Source: Heligmosomoides polygyrus polygyrus | Lineage: Eukaryota; Nematoda; Chromadorea; Rhabditida; Heligmosomidae | Assembly: GCA_947396885.1 (NCBI GenBank) | Contig: OX377202.1 | Span: 105,770,198-105,834,197, forward strand | Length of the DNA stretch: 64,000 nt | Direction: 5' to 3' | Shown: positions 1 through 13,000 of the stretch, piece by piece | Layout of the letters: each line of letters starts with the position of its first letter | Numbering within the stretch: the stretch's first letter is position 1 | Notes under the pieces: generated by a model | Seen by the model: only the letters and a program-made list of their open reading frames with translations | What the model was told of the DNA's origin: nothing | Databases searched by the model: none | Made by a program: the position numbers and the translations under genes

Positions 1-262
1 CGCCACTAAGAGTCGGTTGAGGTGCTGAATAATTGGTATTGACGCGTACAGTAAAAGTTCTGCGATTTAAAAACTCAACTATCCAAGAAATTATTCGAGG
101 ATGTATGCCCACCATGGTTAGCTTAGCTTTTAGTCTCTTATGACATACCCTATCGAAGGCTTTTGCAAAATCAAAATAAATCAGATCAAGCCATCCTATG
201 TTATCTATGTCAATGGTCCAATCATTCAAGGCCTGTAGCATAGCTGACTCAGTGGATCTTTT
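1..262 (-). mobile_element. LINE reverse transcriptase fragment (CR1/jockey-like), runs off the window edge
   Basis: On the minus strand one open frame reads STESAMLQALNDW, then LIYFDFAKAFDRVCHKRL, GIHPRIISWIVEFLNRRT and VRVNTNY. This is the palm segment with the first catalytic Asp (YFDFAKAFD) of a CR1/jockey-type reverse transcriptase. It is 5' of the first carboxypeptidase exon in the window and must be intronic. Confidence 0.85.
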
Positions 263-419
263 TTTTTTGATAGTGTCACTACACCGTTTATACTACATCG
301 CAGTCCCCGCATCCCGCCACAACGCACGAATAAGTAGTCGTGATATTCATTGGTGTCCGGTATCGATTGCTGCCGGTCGCGCGATTTTCCCCTGCGCGTG
401 CTCTTAATCGTTGTTATGG

Positions 420-519
420 GCACATCCAATATTTTGTTACAGGATGTTTTGTTGCGATCAAAACTCTTGCGCCAGGCGGGACTCGAACCCGCATAATGTG
501 TTCAAGCACATCCAATATT
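420..519 (-). mobile_element. tRNA-half SINE with 14-bp target duplication
   Basis: The minus strand carries a tRNA T-arm (GCGGGTTCGAGTCCCGC, 476-492), an acceptor-like GCCTGGCGC and an A-rich tail (element 434-505). It is preceded by an anticodon-like TGTG..CACA hairpin but has no A box or D arm. The 14-mer GCACATCCAATATT occurs on both sides (420-433 and 506-519, plus-strand reading), as expected of LINE-mobilised insertion of a 5'-truncated tRNA-derived element. Confidence 0.65.
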
Positions 520-670
520 GTTTGCTCTTCCAGAAATTTTATGTGACACAACAAAATAGGAGTTGAGAGGTACTGTTTCGCTATGTGCAATATCAACCAA
601 CACCCAAGTTTGAATACTCCAGATGAAAGAGGCTGTAATAGTCAAATTCTTGTGAAGATATTACTTTCAG

Positions 671-1027
671 GTTGTCGCGGAAGATACTTGGAGAGCGAAC
701 TACAACCGTGATGTCTATAAGGATATGGATGGCGGCCTCAGGACCATTTACACCAATAACATCCACGTTATTTCAGTTAGAGTACGTTGAAAACTACACG
801 GAGAAAGTTGCACTAGGGAGCATTAGTTTTTCTATCATAACGCATTTTAGGGAGCCGGCCACTACGTGCCGATAAGCCGTCCAGCTCAAGCGCTTCAAGT
901 CGTTCGGAATTTCCTGAACGGATTTAGCTACGACAACTGCCTGAGGATGGTCAATCTGGGTGCCGCTCCACTCCTACCCATGTATTCGTACCTTAATCCA
1001 TCAACCAGTAGACGTGACGCCGACGAG
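671..1027 (+). CDS. S10 domain 1, C-terminal part (two exons)
   Basis: Exons 671-781 and 851-1027. The first ends in the strand IHVISVR; the second opens with [16 protein letters not shown], which carries the catalytic His and the RPAQAL segment that follows it in this family. The second exon continues about 30 residues into a short linker ending DADE, then a GTAAGG donor in phase 0, and joins the first exon of domain 2 at 1161. The Asp-bearing exon and everything upstream must lie outside the window, because positions 1-670 hold only repeats. Confidence 0.9.
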
Positions 1028-4000
1028 GTAAGGAAGCCTTCGGATGCCGAGCTGATGTAGGGTTCCGGAAGCTCGATTTGGATTCCAAAGTTCAGCAAGC
1101 AAAGCACTTTCGATAAACAGACATGTAGAAGGCGTCATCAGTAACCAAGGCTTCTTTCAGATCAAAAATCTTCCCGGTCTTACCTTTGTGCCGAACTTCA
1201 AGCAATATTCTGGCTACCTTAATGGTTCAGACAAACATAAACTACATTACTGGTAAGATCTCTTTGTTGATGACTAACACATTCACGACGAGAGCGTTTT
1301 CGCGCCCAGTGCGCGCCACGCGTGGCTGTTTTTTTTTGACGCGCATGCAGGTGTCCACTTATTTGTGTGGACATCGTCCCTCGCGAGGTGTTACTATCAG
1401 TAAGTACATTTTAATCGATTTTAATCCAACCCAACATTGTCTTGCTATTGGAATTTGCGAATTTGAAAAGAAAATCGAACAAAAACATCAATAAAGAAGT
1501 TCTTCCCAAAACTTCCCCGTCCACTCAAATGAGTGGGCATCGTCGCTGATGTGCTAAACAAGGCTTTTTTCCTAAATGTCTCTTTTTGGCCAAAAGTTGT
1601 TTTTGAAGGCTTGTTCAAGCTCCCAGTCAGTTTGTGGATGCTCCACTACTGCTATGGCTGAATGGCGGTCCCGGAAGTAGCTCCGTCTGGGGAATGCTCA
1701 CCGAGAATGGACCTTTCCGGCCCAATCGTGATGGAAAAACGCTCTATGAAAACGTATATTCGTGGAATAGGGTTAGGTTTATTTTATACCGGCTTAGAAC
1801 CCTTAGAGGTTTATATGGAGATCTCCATCAAAATAGATGTGCTTTAGTTCGCTGATGTACTGTACCTGGAAGCACCTCACAACGTCGGTTATTCATATTC
1901 TACACAGGCCGACGACAACGCATACACGGACGATCAGGTTCCTACTCTTACGTTGAAGAGATCGATAACGTATAGATTGCCGTCACGATTTGATGAAGAC
2001 AATTGGATCCCTCCTTTTATTGACCGAATTTAAGGGGAAAAGGAGGTAATTTTAGTGAATTATAGCATTTTCACGTCGAATTGGACACTTCAAATCGAAT
2101 TGGACACTCTTCTAAGCTAGCCTAACACTTTTAAAATCAAAGCGAACTCTTTCAAATCGAATTGAGCTTCTTCTACGTCAAACGAAATACAGTATTTGTC
2201 GCGAAGTTGGGCAGCTGGGAGGTGAGAGCGCACCAGCCAATCATAATCAAGCAGAGCACCAAAGGAACTCAGTCCAGCCGGTCAGGACACCGACATACAC
2301 TTCTCCTCTGAATATAAATGTCCGTTCGATGAGATCTGATTGTCTTGTGCGTTCCCAACTCCTAATGCTGCCCATCTTCGCGACATATACCCTAAATACT
2401 CTTCAAAAACTTAGAATAATTTTTTGTTCAAGAAAATTTTTAGTATGATTTCTTTAAAGTTTCAAGTCATTTATCCAATTAATTGTTTGAAATTTTATAA
2501 ATTCCCATTTTCTGGGGAAAAATAATAGTTTAAAGCTTGTTTTAAAGAGTAGGAAGGCTGCTATTTTTTAAGGATAAAAAAGAAATCGCGCCATTCCTTT
2601 GTCCAGCTTATCGCGATTTTTATTGAATTGATAGCAAAATTGCTGTTTGGATGGAATTTCACATCTGTAAACGATATAATAAGAAACAATTGTAAACAAC
2701 ACACATTCCCGCTTTGATGCTCCATGTAGGCAGCACTCAAACTATCAATCAAGTAGTATCAAGTATCGCGATGGAATTTAAGGTACATGGCGCAGTCTGG
2801 TGTTGAAATGCGCTAAATGATTGCTGCCTTTAAAACAAAACTTAATTTATCATTTTTTCTCAAAAATTTTCTCAAAAGCTTTGAGAAAATTCATAAACTT
2901 TCGGAACACTCAACACTCATTCGGAGAGCTGAACTGAAAAATTTCAAAAAAGTTCTAAGAAATTTTTCTTGGACAAAGAATAATTCTAGTTCGTTTTGAT
3001 TCAGGAGACGTTCGCTTTGATTTCATAAGCATCGTGTTTGTTTGGAAGAAGAGTTGTTTGTAAGAGTGTCTAATTTGGCGGAAAAATGTCCATTTTGATT
3101 TGAAAAGTGTCCAGTTTGGCTTAAAATGTGTCCAGTTCGACGTAAAAATGGTATATATGAAATTCCAGTTATGTTCCTAAAATACACGCTTTCCTAGCAG
3201 AAACTGGAGCTTTTGATCACAATTGTGTTCCCCCTGAGGAGGAACAGAAAGAACGTTTGTTGCAAAACTGATGTTTAACGAACGATTGGGTAGACAAGGT
3301 TCTTTTTCTGCAATGAGGTTTCTTTGCGACAATTTATTTATTTATTTATTTATTTAACTGCGTCTCAAAGACGCGCACTCTATGTAAGAACAACAAACAA
3401 AATAGGCCATGCGACAAAAAAGGAAAAAAACACAACCCAGGAACAATGTAGCATCGTAACGGCAGCATTAGATATTAAGCAGGATTTCAGAAGCCAACCA
3501 TTTGGGTTGCGATAGTCTATAAAATGATGGCATGAATGACAATCTGAATAAAACCTGACTCTTTTCACAACCTCACGTTATTCCTGCCACGTTCACATTA
3601 GGCCTGAAACAGTCTCGCTGCGTGTCGCCATAAGGCCCATGCGCACTTCTGCGACACCGCAGCGCGGCAAGTGGGGCGACGGCTACCTCCGCGAAATCCG
3701 GCGGTCGCGGCGCAGTCGCGTTAGAGCATTGTTATAGGCAATGGGAACCCGTGCGCCGCCAGGAATGATTTGAACCATTCCAGGCTGCGGCACTCAGCGC
3801 TACGTCGCTGCGATAGCCACCGCGACAGCCGCAAGAGTGTGCATGCTCCCACCTGCGGCACGTGTCGCAGTGTCCGTCGCGGCCCTATGCTTCATCATGG
3901 CCGCGTCGCGCTGTCGCAGAAGTGTGCATGGGCCTATAGCGCGATGAAGCCCTAGTTTATAATTGCGCCGCCACGCGGCGCGGCACCACGATCGCCAAGG

Positions 4001-7000
4001 TTGAGCACACTTCGCTATTTCTGCTGCAGCAGCAATAGTTACGGATAGTATCGATCTGTTGCCCCTTTTGTGGAACGACATTTCTTGCTGCGGCTGCAGA
4101 CAAGAGCACGTGCGGTGAACTGCAACGTCCGCACTATTCTGCGTATGCTGTACTTCAAAAAGCACGCGCTTCTGTTTGCTGCGCGCATCACTTGCAAAAG
4201 CAGCGTGCACCCTCTTTTGCTGCTCAAGCCGGGTTTGCTGTCACAGCAAAGTGTGCTCGAGCCTCAAACTTGATGGTTTTTGACGCGGCGGAATGCCGCA
4301 AGGGGATTACTGTAGGCAGTACTGCGTAGTGTAGCGCTCCATAAGCTGCATTGTCATGAACGCTGTCCGCTTTTTTCGTCAGCGACAAATAAGAGGGCCT
4401 TAAAAATTTCGTCAAATCAGAAAAATATCCCTATCCCGCAACGGGACGGTTTGAAGGACCACGCCCCACAGTGGAGCGATGCCGCAGTGCCTGACACAGC
4501 GGCAAAATGCTGCAGAGAACTGCGGGTGCACTCGCGGCACATCGCGGCACGCAGCATCGCGATAACTCGTCCGCAGCGCTGCTCCCACCACAGTGGAGGT
4601 GGAAAAGTTTAGGCGGGAAAATTTACCCGCCAAAATCTGGGGCCGGTTTCACCAGCGAATAACCCGCGGGTATAGGGGTAGAGGTATCCACGATGACGCT
4701 CTACCCGACTCTTATCTTATCTCTACTCCTTATACCCCGCATACCCACGGGTTTAATTGTTGATGAATCCGGCCTCTGTTGTTAATGAATTTGACCACCT
4801 AGTCGTTACGCTACGTACGTTATTTCTATTCTTCGAACAATACTTGAAGACAGTGGGCGATCTTTAGACGGCCGACGAGAACTACAATGCTCTGAAGGAC
4901 TTCTTCTCGATATATCCCGAATATATGGGTCGAGAATTCTTCGTCACTGGAGAGTCATATGGAGGTGTCTACATACCGACACTTTCGAGGAGACTTCTTC
5001 AAGGAATATTCACACAGGAACTACCGATCAATTTCAAGGTAGGGTCACACATGGAGAACGTTGTTCGTTTCTAAATTTTTTACACAATATCAGTACAAGC
5101 AGAACACGTGGATGGAACGGTGTAATTTTGCTTCGATTTGACCAATCAAGAGGAAACGCATGATTTTATACCGATTTTCTGACCATAAAGAGTTGATTCA
5201 AGCTGCTGACATCCGCAGTGAAATTCGATCATTTCATCCAGAGAAATCTTTTAGGGAATCGCTATTGGAAATGGAGAGCTGACCACGAAGTATCAAGTCA
5301 ATTCGGTTATATTCCAACTCTACACGTACGGGCTAGTCGGAAAAACGTCAGTTTTTTCGAAAGCCTGTCTGTTTTTAAAGCACTTGGAAAAGAATGTAGA
5401 ACGGGTGGTTGTAGCGCAGAGCGCATGTTATCTTTGCTGAATTTTCTCTATTTCGAACATTCACATTTCACTAGACAACTGAATAAGTGCTCATCGAGAT
5501 TTATTTATTTATTTATAGACTCATATGAATGCGTCAAAAATGATCGCAACAAAAATGCGAAGCATTTCCAAGAAGGACAAGCATATAAAAAACTCAGAAG
5601 TCAACTTGCATACAGCGAAGGCACTGAGAAAAAAACTATCGAGAACCCAAGCTTTTCTCTTCTTGAAACCTCGGCATTGTAAGTTGTTACTGTTAGTATA
5701 TCTTGTACCACACGAGGTTTGTAGGTGGACAGCTTTATTCAGCAGGGCCTGACGTGTCGACGTTCCGTCGTCTTCAGAGGCCTAAACATGGTGCGAAGGT
5801 TCACATTTGCGCTCTACCCCACCAAGCGCCTCAACTACTTTAGCATTTTCGTCCTACATCTACAAACACCCCGGAGAAACCAAATGAAAGAGGCGAACTC
5901 ACCAAGATCCACCGTTATGGTCGTATATTCGCCCTATGACCAGTAGGGTCGAATAAACCACACTGTACGGATATCAGCCTCTGGTCATTCTACAGTTCAC
6001 AATGAGGCACAAAGGGCAAGAAGTCACTTGTTATGTTTGTTGGCTAGACACTCATTTCGGTTGTTCATCATTGCATTTCTTGTAAAAATCCAGAATGCTT
6101 CTAGGGCTTTTCGTGCTGAGATGTCATTCTCAATGGCCAATATTGTACATTTCCCCTCAAAGTCGTTTCCATCATGCGCATCACTTCTATGTCTGCCAAG
6201 TGGGCTGGATTGCAATCCACGTCTTATGCTGGTTAAATGTTCTTTTATGCATACCGCCAGAGCACTTCCCGTTTCCCCAATGTATTTTGCGTTACAGCTC
6301 AAACATTCGATTTGATAAATTGCACCTATTTTTGAGCAATCTCCTAAACCACCGTTTGGGCAAATAACACAGCTCTCCGATATGCACTGCTTGTCATAGA
6401 GTCGATTTCAAACCAGCTGCCGTCTAATGTGTCTCTCTCATTTGGTCTCTCTGGGGTGATTGTAGATGTAAGTGAAAAATGCTAGAGTAGTTGAGGTGCT
6501 TGGTGGGGTAAAGCGTAAATGTAAACCTTCACACCATGTTTAGGCCTCTGAAGCGACGGAACGTCGAAAAGTCAGGCTCAACGGAATAAAGCTGTTCACC
6601 TACAAACCTTGTGTGGCCCAAGATATACTAACAGTAACTATCGAGAGCACTGCTATGAAACCGTGCGGTAGAGGAACAGAAGCAGGCAGAGGAAGGGGAA
6701 GAGAACCAACCCACAAGTAACATGCTCATTACAAAATATCGGACCAACTTTCCCATGGTAAGCTGTGATAACATAGTGCACAACATTAGAGTAAAAGCAA
6801 TTGAGTAATATGTTCTATTTAGTGCCTACGAAGATGTCTATCCTAGGCCGGCTGTCTATATGTGAGACAGCATATTTGCCAGATGCCTGAACAAGATTTC
6901 ATTTCTTTTCGTTTCATTTCATTTATTGCACAAGTTATGCGCCTTCAGCAAACAACAGTAGACAGAAACAAAAACATATGCTGCAGTTTGAGTGATTTTT

Positions 7001-10000
7001 AATTCTTTGATCCTAAATGTTAGGGAATCTTTGACAAGATTTGAGATTGTAACAAACTCATAGTCAGTAATTGGAGAGAGGCGAAATGAATATAGCGGCA
7101 GCAGGACAAAATGAAAAGAAGGAAGAAAAAGAGCTTGTGTTCTAATGCTTCTGTGCCGTTGCCATCATCATTACACCATCAATAAGCTGAAACGATGTGA
7201 GAGAGCGAGGACAATGTAGAAATGTTGAGAATGTGAAGAAAAGACAACGAGTAATGCTACAAGCTGATGAATTTATTGATGGTTTGAAAAACACTCATAC
7301 AATTGACAGCAACAATACAGAATAATATTCTTAAGTATCTTTAAAGCAAGTTTTCTTCATCTGCCGTTGTCTTCTTGGAATTTACGAGTATGAGTTTTAC
7401 TACTGAGGACGAAAGGTGGTTAGAAACTCGCAACTCTTGAGAACGCCGCGACTGCAAATGGTAGACGGAGCGGTAGCAAACACTCAGTTAGTTGGAGAAG
7501 CAGGCTAGGAGTTTTCCTCAGATCGGATATGTCCACCTGGAACGGGAAAAGTTATCATGGACAAGAACTTCAAGATTCTCCGATACCTAGTAGTTGTAAA
7601 ACATTGATTCTTTCTAGTTGGCTTTAAAAACTTTGCCCGTTTTCCATAACGTCAGATGGAAGACGCTGCAGCCACCTTGCAGCTCTATAGAAAAATACAT
7701 GAAACATTCTCGTGTGATTTGGTCTAAGGATTCTTCTATAGTGATTGAAGCTTGAACTTCTATAGTTCCTAATAATGCATAAACGCTAAGTTATAGGGAA
7801 TATGACGCTCTAACAAGCAGATGCTGCCCAGGCGTCAATGATACGACCAAGTGTGACTTCTACACACCATATATCTACTTTGACTACCTCGGAAATTATC
7901 ATCCGAAAGACGGTGCTGATCCATGGTGTGCACAAAAGGTCTGTTATATTTTCTGTACATTCGAGTGCTCTAAAAAGATGGAAGTTTTAAGTTTTAGTTT
8001 TAAAAAGACTCACCGCGGGCCTGAAAAACGTAAATTTTCTAAAATGCGCTGGAATAAGTACTGCGTCCGCGAGCGCGCAACAATGAACGGTTATAAAGTT
8101 CCCTTCTGGCAATTTCCTTTTCTGGGTCACAGCTTCTGCTTGCCCTTGAAAGCTTAAACTCCACTTCTGTTTCTCTAAGCTGTTCACCAGGAGTGTTAGA
8201 CAGGCTTTACTTCGGCCGACGTCTCGGCGTCATCGCCTTCTTCGGAGCCTAGAAAAGTCGAGAATATTAGAGAAACTAAACTCATACTTTCATCATACAG
8301 AGTAGCATTCTCTAGAGTAAAGAAGCGATGTCCTATATACTGTGTATCAGCTATCCCTTCAGGAGCCGGATTCATCGCCGCTCACTGCCCTCTAAAGATA
8401 AATATACCGCCAACCCCCTAACATTCATCAGTATCGGTGTTTCGCTGTATTTTCACCGTAAGACGGCGGTAAGCTGTTGATAAATCTGGCCTCAGGTGGG
8501 TGCCAACGAGCATCACCACTCAACTACAAATGTGGATAGAGAAGGATGAGTGCGTTTGGTCCCGGATACCACCAACCTTAAGTGCCGTGGGCCTGATTCA
8601 TCAACCACTTACCGCCCTCTCACGGTGAAAATACCGCCAAACCCTCTGATACGACATTCAGCAGCAACGATATTTGGCGGTATTTTCACCGTTAGAGGCG
8701 GTAAGCTGTTGATAAATCCAGCCCTAAAGGTCAGACCAGATTGGTCAAAACCCACAAAGCTCGACAAAGGGTGACAGATCTTGGGTTATCGCTATGCACT
8801 CGTCTCTGCGGGTCGAGCTGTGGGATACAAGATCCAAGGGCCGCAATCCAAAGCGCCTCAAGCGTCTTCATGCTGATCCAATCTTGTGCTCCCCAAAAGT
8901 GTTGACACATAGGGTTTTTTGAGGCCGTACAAATTCTCATTGACTCTAATACACAACGGTCGGCACGTTTTCCCGATGTATTCCTGTCCGCACGTTCTCC
9001 ATGACATGAGGTATGCCACTCCAGATGTCATATAGTCTTTACCTTTACCGTTAGGGCAAACTACGTTGGATGGAATGGAACACATCCAATTGTAGACACG
9101 GTTCTGGACCAACTGCTTCTTCAAGTTCGTGGAAAGCACCTCGATCACCCTCACCACTTCTTGGAGATCCGCTTTGCTAACGCAGGCGCGGATCTATGCG
9201 CTCATTTTGCTTTAGATAAAAGGCACACAGAAGGGTATTCTTCCCTGCTCTTCTACACTGCGAACCGTCATGCTGGTCCGTGTCCTTCCTCTTCTAGAGG
9301 AACTACTGGCTAGGTACCCGTTACCTTCTGCGTTATTTTGTGCCATTTTCAAAGACAGCAGCTTTTGCTCGTTATCCGACGAAGTGGCAATGGCTGTCTA
9401 TTTTTAATAATGCTATTTTTGAAGAAGACGAAGAGGCCGAAACGTCAGCCGAAGTAAAGCCTGCTCAAGAATCTTGTTGTAGAGCTTAGAAAAGCACGCT
9501 GAATAGTATATACTTCTCTCGGTATTTTTGAAAAACGACAGTAAAATCAAAGTACATGTATAATGCAAAGACGAAGAGGTTGTTTGGCTTAAATGAAATC
9601 TCCTCAACCTAGTTACCTAGGCTGTAGGGGCCACACTCTTGATGATTCTTTCGCTTTTCTAGCCAGACCCCTCCGAGTAGAATATTCCTACTTATTTCTT
9701 TTAAGCACAATGATAATTGTTTTTGTTGAATATTACAACAATACAATAACAATGAGGATGCGTGTTCAGAAACAGGTATGCAAAGACCCGTGAGTTGACA
9801 TCTTCGTTCTCCTTTCAGATTTTGGGCATCGTCAACGACCAAGTTTGGAACTCGTTGAACGATCCATATAACGTATACCAGGATTGCTATCAAACCTATT
9901 TGGACAACAACACCACGATTCCTGCCCCTACGACATCCACAAGCCCGGTATTAAAGAGACGCTGATGGGGAGTGAAGGCAGATAGGTCATAGGTGTCAGT

Positions 10001-13000
10001 GAAAAAACAACTTCCAGTATGTGAACACCGTCTCTTCGGACTCGCTGAATGGTTTTCCATGTTGGTGTGATCAGGCTGCCGCCGTGTACATGAATCAGCC
10101 GGAAGTTCGACGTGCCCTGCACATTCCGGACTCCGTTCAGCCTTGGATTGTTTCCAAGTATCGTTTGATTTTTTCGGATACACTTTTTCGCAGTTAAAAC
10201 TAAACATAAGTTAGAGGCAGCTTTAGAGGCTTCCCTATAGATGGTCTGGGCTTATAATGACAACTATTTGGTTTTGCGTTAGCATTCGCAATGTCATTTA
10301 CTACTGAAAGCTAATTGACAGACCTAATTTTGTATAAAATTTAGAAAAAAATTAAAGTAATGCGTAGGTAGATAATTATACACTAAAGATTAGCTAACCA
10401 AAATCTTTGTAATCTCGTTATTCAAAAAGGTTTTTTTTCGACAGTCAAATCTTTAAATTTTGATAAAACAAAAATTTTGTTGTGGATTGAGCGTTTTTAA
10501 ATTAACAACATTTAAGTGGTCCATTGTACTGATAACATGCTAAAAGTGTTTGTCTTTACGAAGATTGTTTTCGATTCATATTGGCATTTAATTTTGAGTC
10601 ATTTTTATTTTTTCAAGCCAAAACCTTCTCAAAATCGATATTTAATTACTTATTTATTTATTTATTTCATACCTTCAACAAAGGTGTGCTCAACAAAAAA
10701 ATAGGAAAAGCAGTAAGTATACTGAAAAGGCAACAATAAAAAGTGTAAATTGTTCTTAAGTCATTGGGCGCAGCTTTTTTAAATAGAGTGCCTAGGAAAT
10801 TTAAGGAGGAGCTGTCTTCAGTATTGTTACCTACCCAGCCTGCAATCCTAACCTGCAAATACCCCATCAGTTGGCTATGATGCCGCATTTCTTGATCAAT
10901 GGAACCTGTCGGAGCTTCGGAGCACGGGTATACAAACCTCCAACGTAGAGCCGAAAGGTTGAGTAAAGCAGGCTAGCGGGATGCAGGTTGCGGTGATAGT
11001 AACCCCTTTAGACAGTCAGGGTTGGATAGAGTTACCTAGCCTGCGCCACCACTTACTGTATGAAAACTCATTGCATGGAAAAGACTGACTGATATCATCA
11101 AGGAGTAAAACGTTGAAAACTAATTCCAAAATGCGATGTTATAAAAAACAAAAAGAAACAATGCAGAGAAATCTAAGAAAGAAAAAGCATTCAACAGCTT
11201 AAGAATAAAAAGGAGGACAAGAGTTCGGGACACCATAATCGGCAAGAAATCAGGATTGGATGAGGCCAAAGACGATGAAGACAATTTTATAGCGTTGCAT
11301 CTGAAACGAATTCAGATCACTGGGAACGAGAATGAAGTAAACATACGGAGAAGATTAAGCTTATCCAGTTTACTTCTGAATGCGCGACCGTTCGTAGCCT
11401 GAAAGACCTCCGGTGGAAGCAATTGGAACCACCTTGCAGATCTGATAAAAAGGTTGTTAAACATCATGGCGTATCTTTTTCTATGGACCTTCAAATAGTG
11501 AATGTTAAACCCACCTGTCCTTGGACTGGTAGGTCTGAGCACGCAGTACTTCTTGGCATAAGATTGAGTTCTCTGCGGAGAATTCGAAATGAAAAGGTAA
11601 GATCCAAGCTTGCTCGTCTTTCCTCTAACGTTTTAAGTCGAAAGTTCAGAAACCTTTGGGGGTAGCTTGGGATATTCTGTCTATCACTAGTGGGTGTCAA
11701 TCTATACCAAAGAAGACGAGTGAAAACTTGCTGTACTCTTTCGATTTTCTTGACATCCTTTTTTAAGTGAGGACTCCATACCGGCGAACAGTATTCCAGG
11801 TGGGGTAATACGTACAGCTTATAGAGGCGCAACAGTATTCCCTCATCTGAACACTTCACATATTGTTAATAAACTAGCTCCAAAAGATCTCCAAATTTTG
11901 ACAATAAACATGATCTTACAAAATTTAACTAAAGTTATTTAATTTATTGGTCACAAATGGAGCAGTTTACTAGAAGTCCTAGAATTTCGAGGTATAAATC
12001 AGCTACTAAATTATTGCTGCCCAATTTTGGGCAATTATTATTTCAAGCTGATAATAAAAAACGGAAATAACTAAATAGTAAAATGGTAAAACTAAATCAA
12101 GATAAAAAATCGAAGTAATTACAGCCCTGATTTCAGCCCTACATTGAATACCTTGTACTACAACCGCAGTTACTTCGAAATGGACGACGAGCTAAAGTTT
12201 ATTTTGACGAACTATTTCTACAAAGTAAGCTTATATATAACCTGACATACTTTTTGTTGATTTTATACGTTAAAAATCAGGAAATTTTCAGACAAACAAC
12301 ATGCATATGTTAATCTATAACGGTGACACCGATCAGGTCTGTAACCATCTCGGAGATCAGTGGCTCATTGAGGAAGTGGCTGCCAATCTCTCGCTCACGG
12401 TAGGATTTTTATTTTAACAAATGAAGAAGTGAATTAAAACGAATGAATAAATTTTTAAAGTTTTCTTAAATGTTCAGTAACTGGGATTTTGTCCAATATA
12501 GTTTTCTGTCTTATGAATCGTTCTTCAATGATTTGATTTGGATTATTTCTTCGAAAAAATGAAGAAGAAGGTTTTGTAACAGATCAACGGCTCAAATCGT
12601 TCATTTCAGGCAGTGCAAAAACGTAGAGCATGGTTCTACGAAATTCAATACAGTTACCAGCCGACACTTGCGGGTTATGAAAAGGTAGGTAACCTCTGAT
12701 GAACAGAAGATGGCTTGCGTAGAGACGTAATCAGTTGACAGATTATGCTTGCTTTTAGATTTTCCAAAACAATCTACATCTTGTTACTGTGAAGGGATCG
12801 GGACACTTGGTACCAATGGATCGGCCCCGCGTTGCTCTTCAGATGATCTACAACTTTGTCTTTGTAGGTGATACAAAAATGATAGCATTGGCAGTTGAAA
12901 CAACTGCTAAAGAAAGACAACAAGCAACCGAAGGATGAAATAACAACAAAATGACTGTAGGAAATAAAGATCACTGACGCCATAACAACGGTCACCCCAC

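Noticed and set aside
6028..6367. Plus ORFs of 90-95 codons
   Set aside because: Antisense to the GIY-YIG fragment of a PLE.
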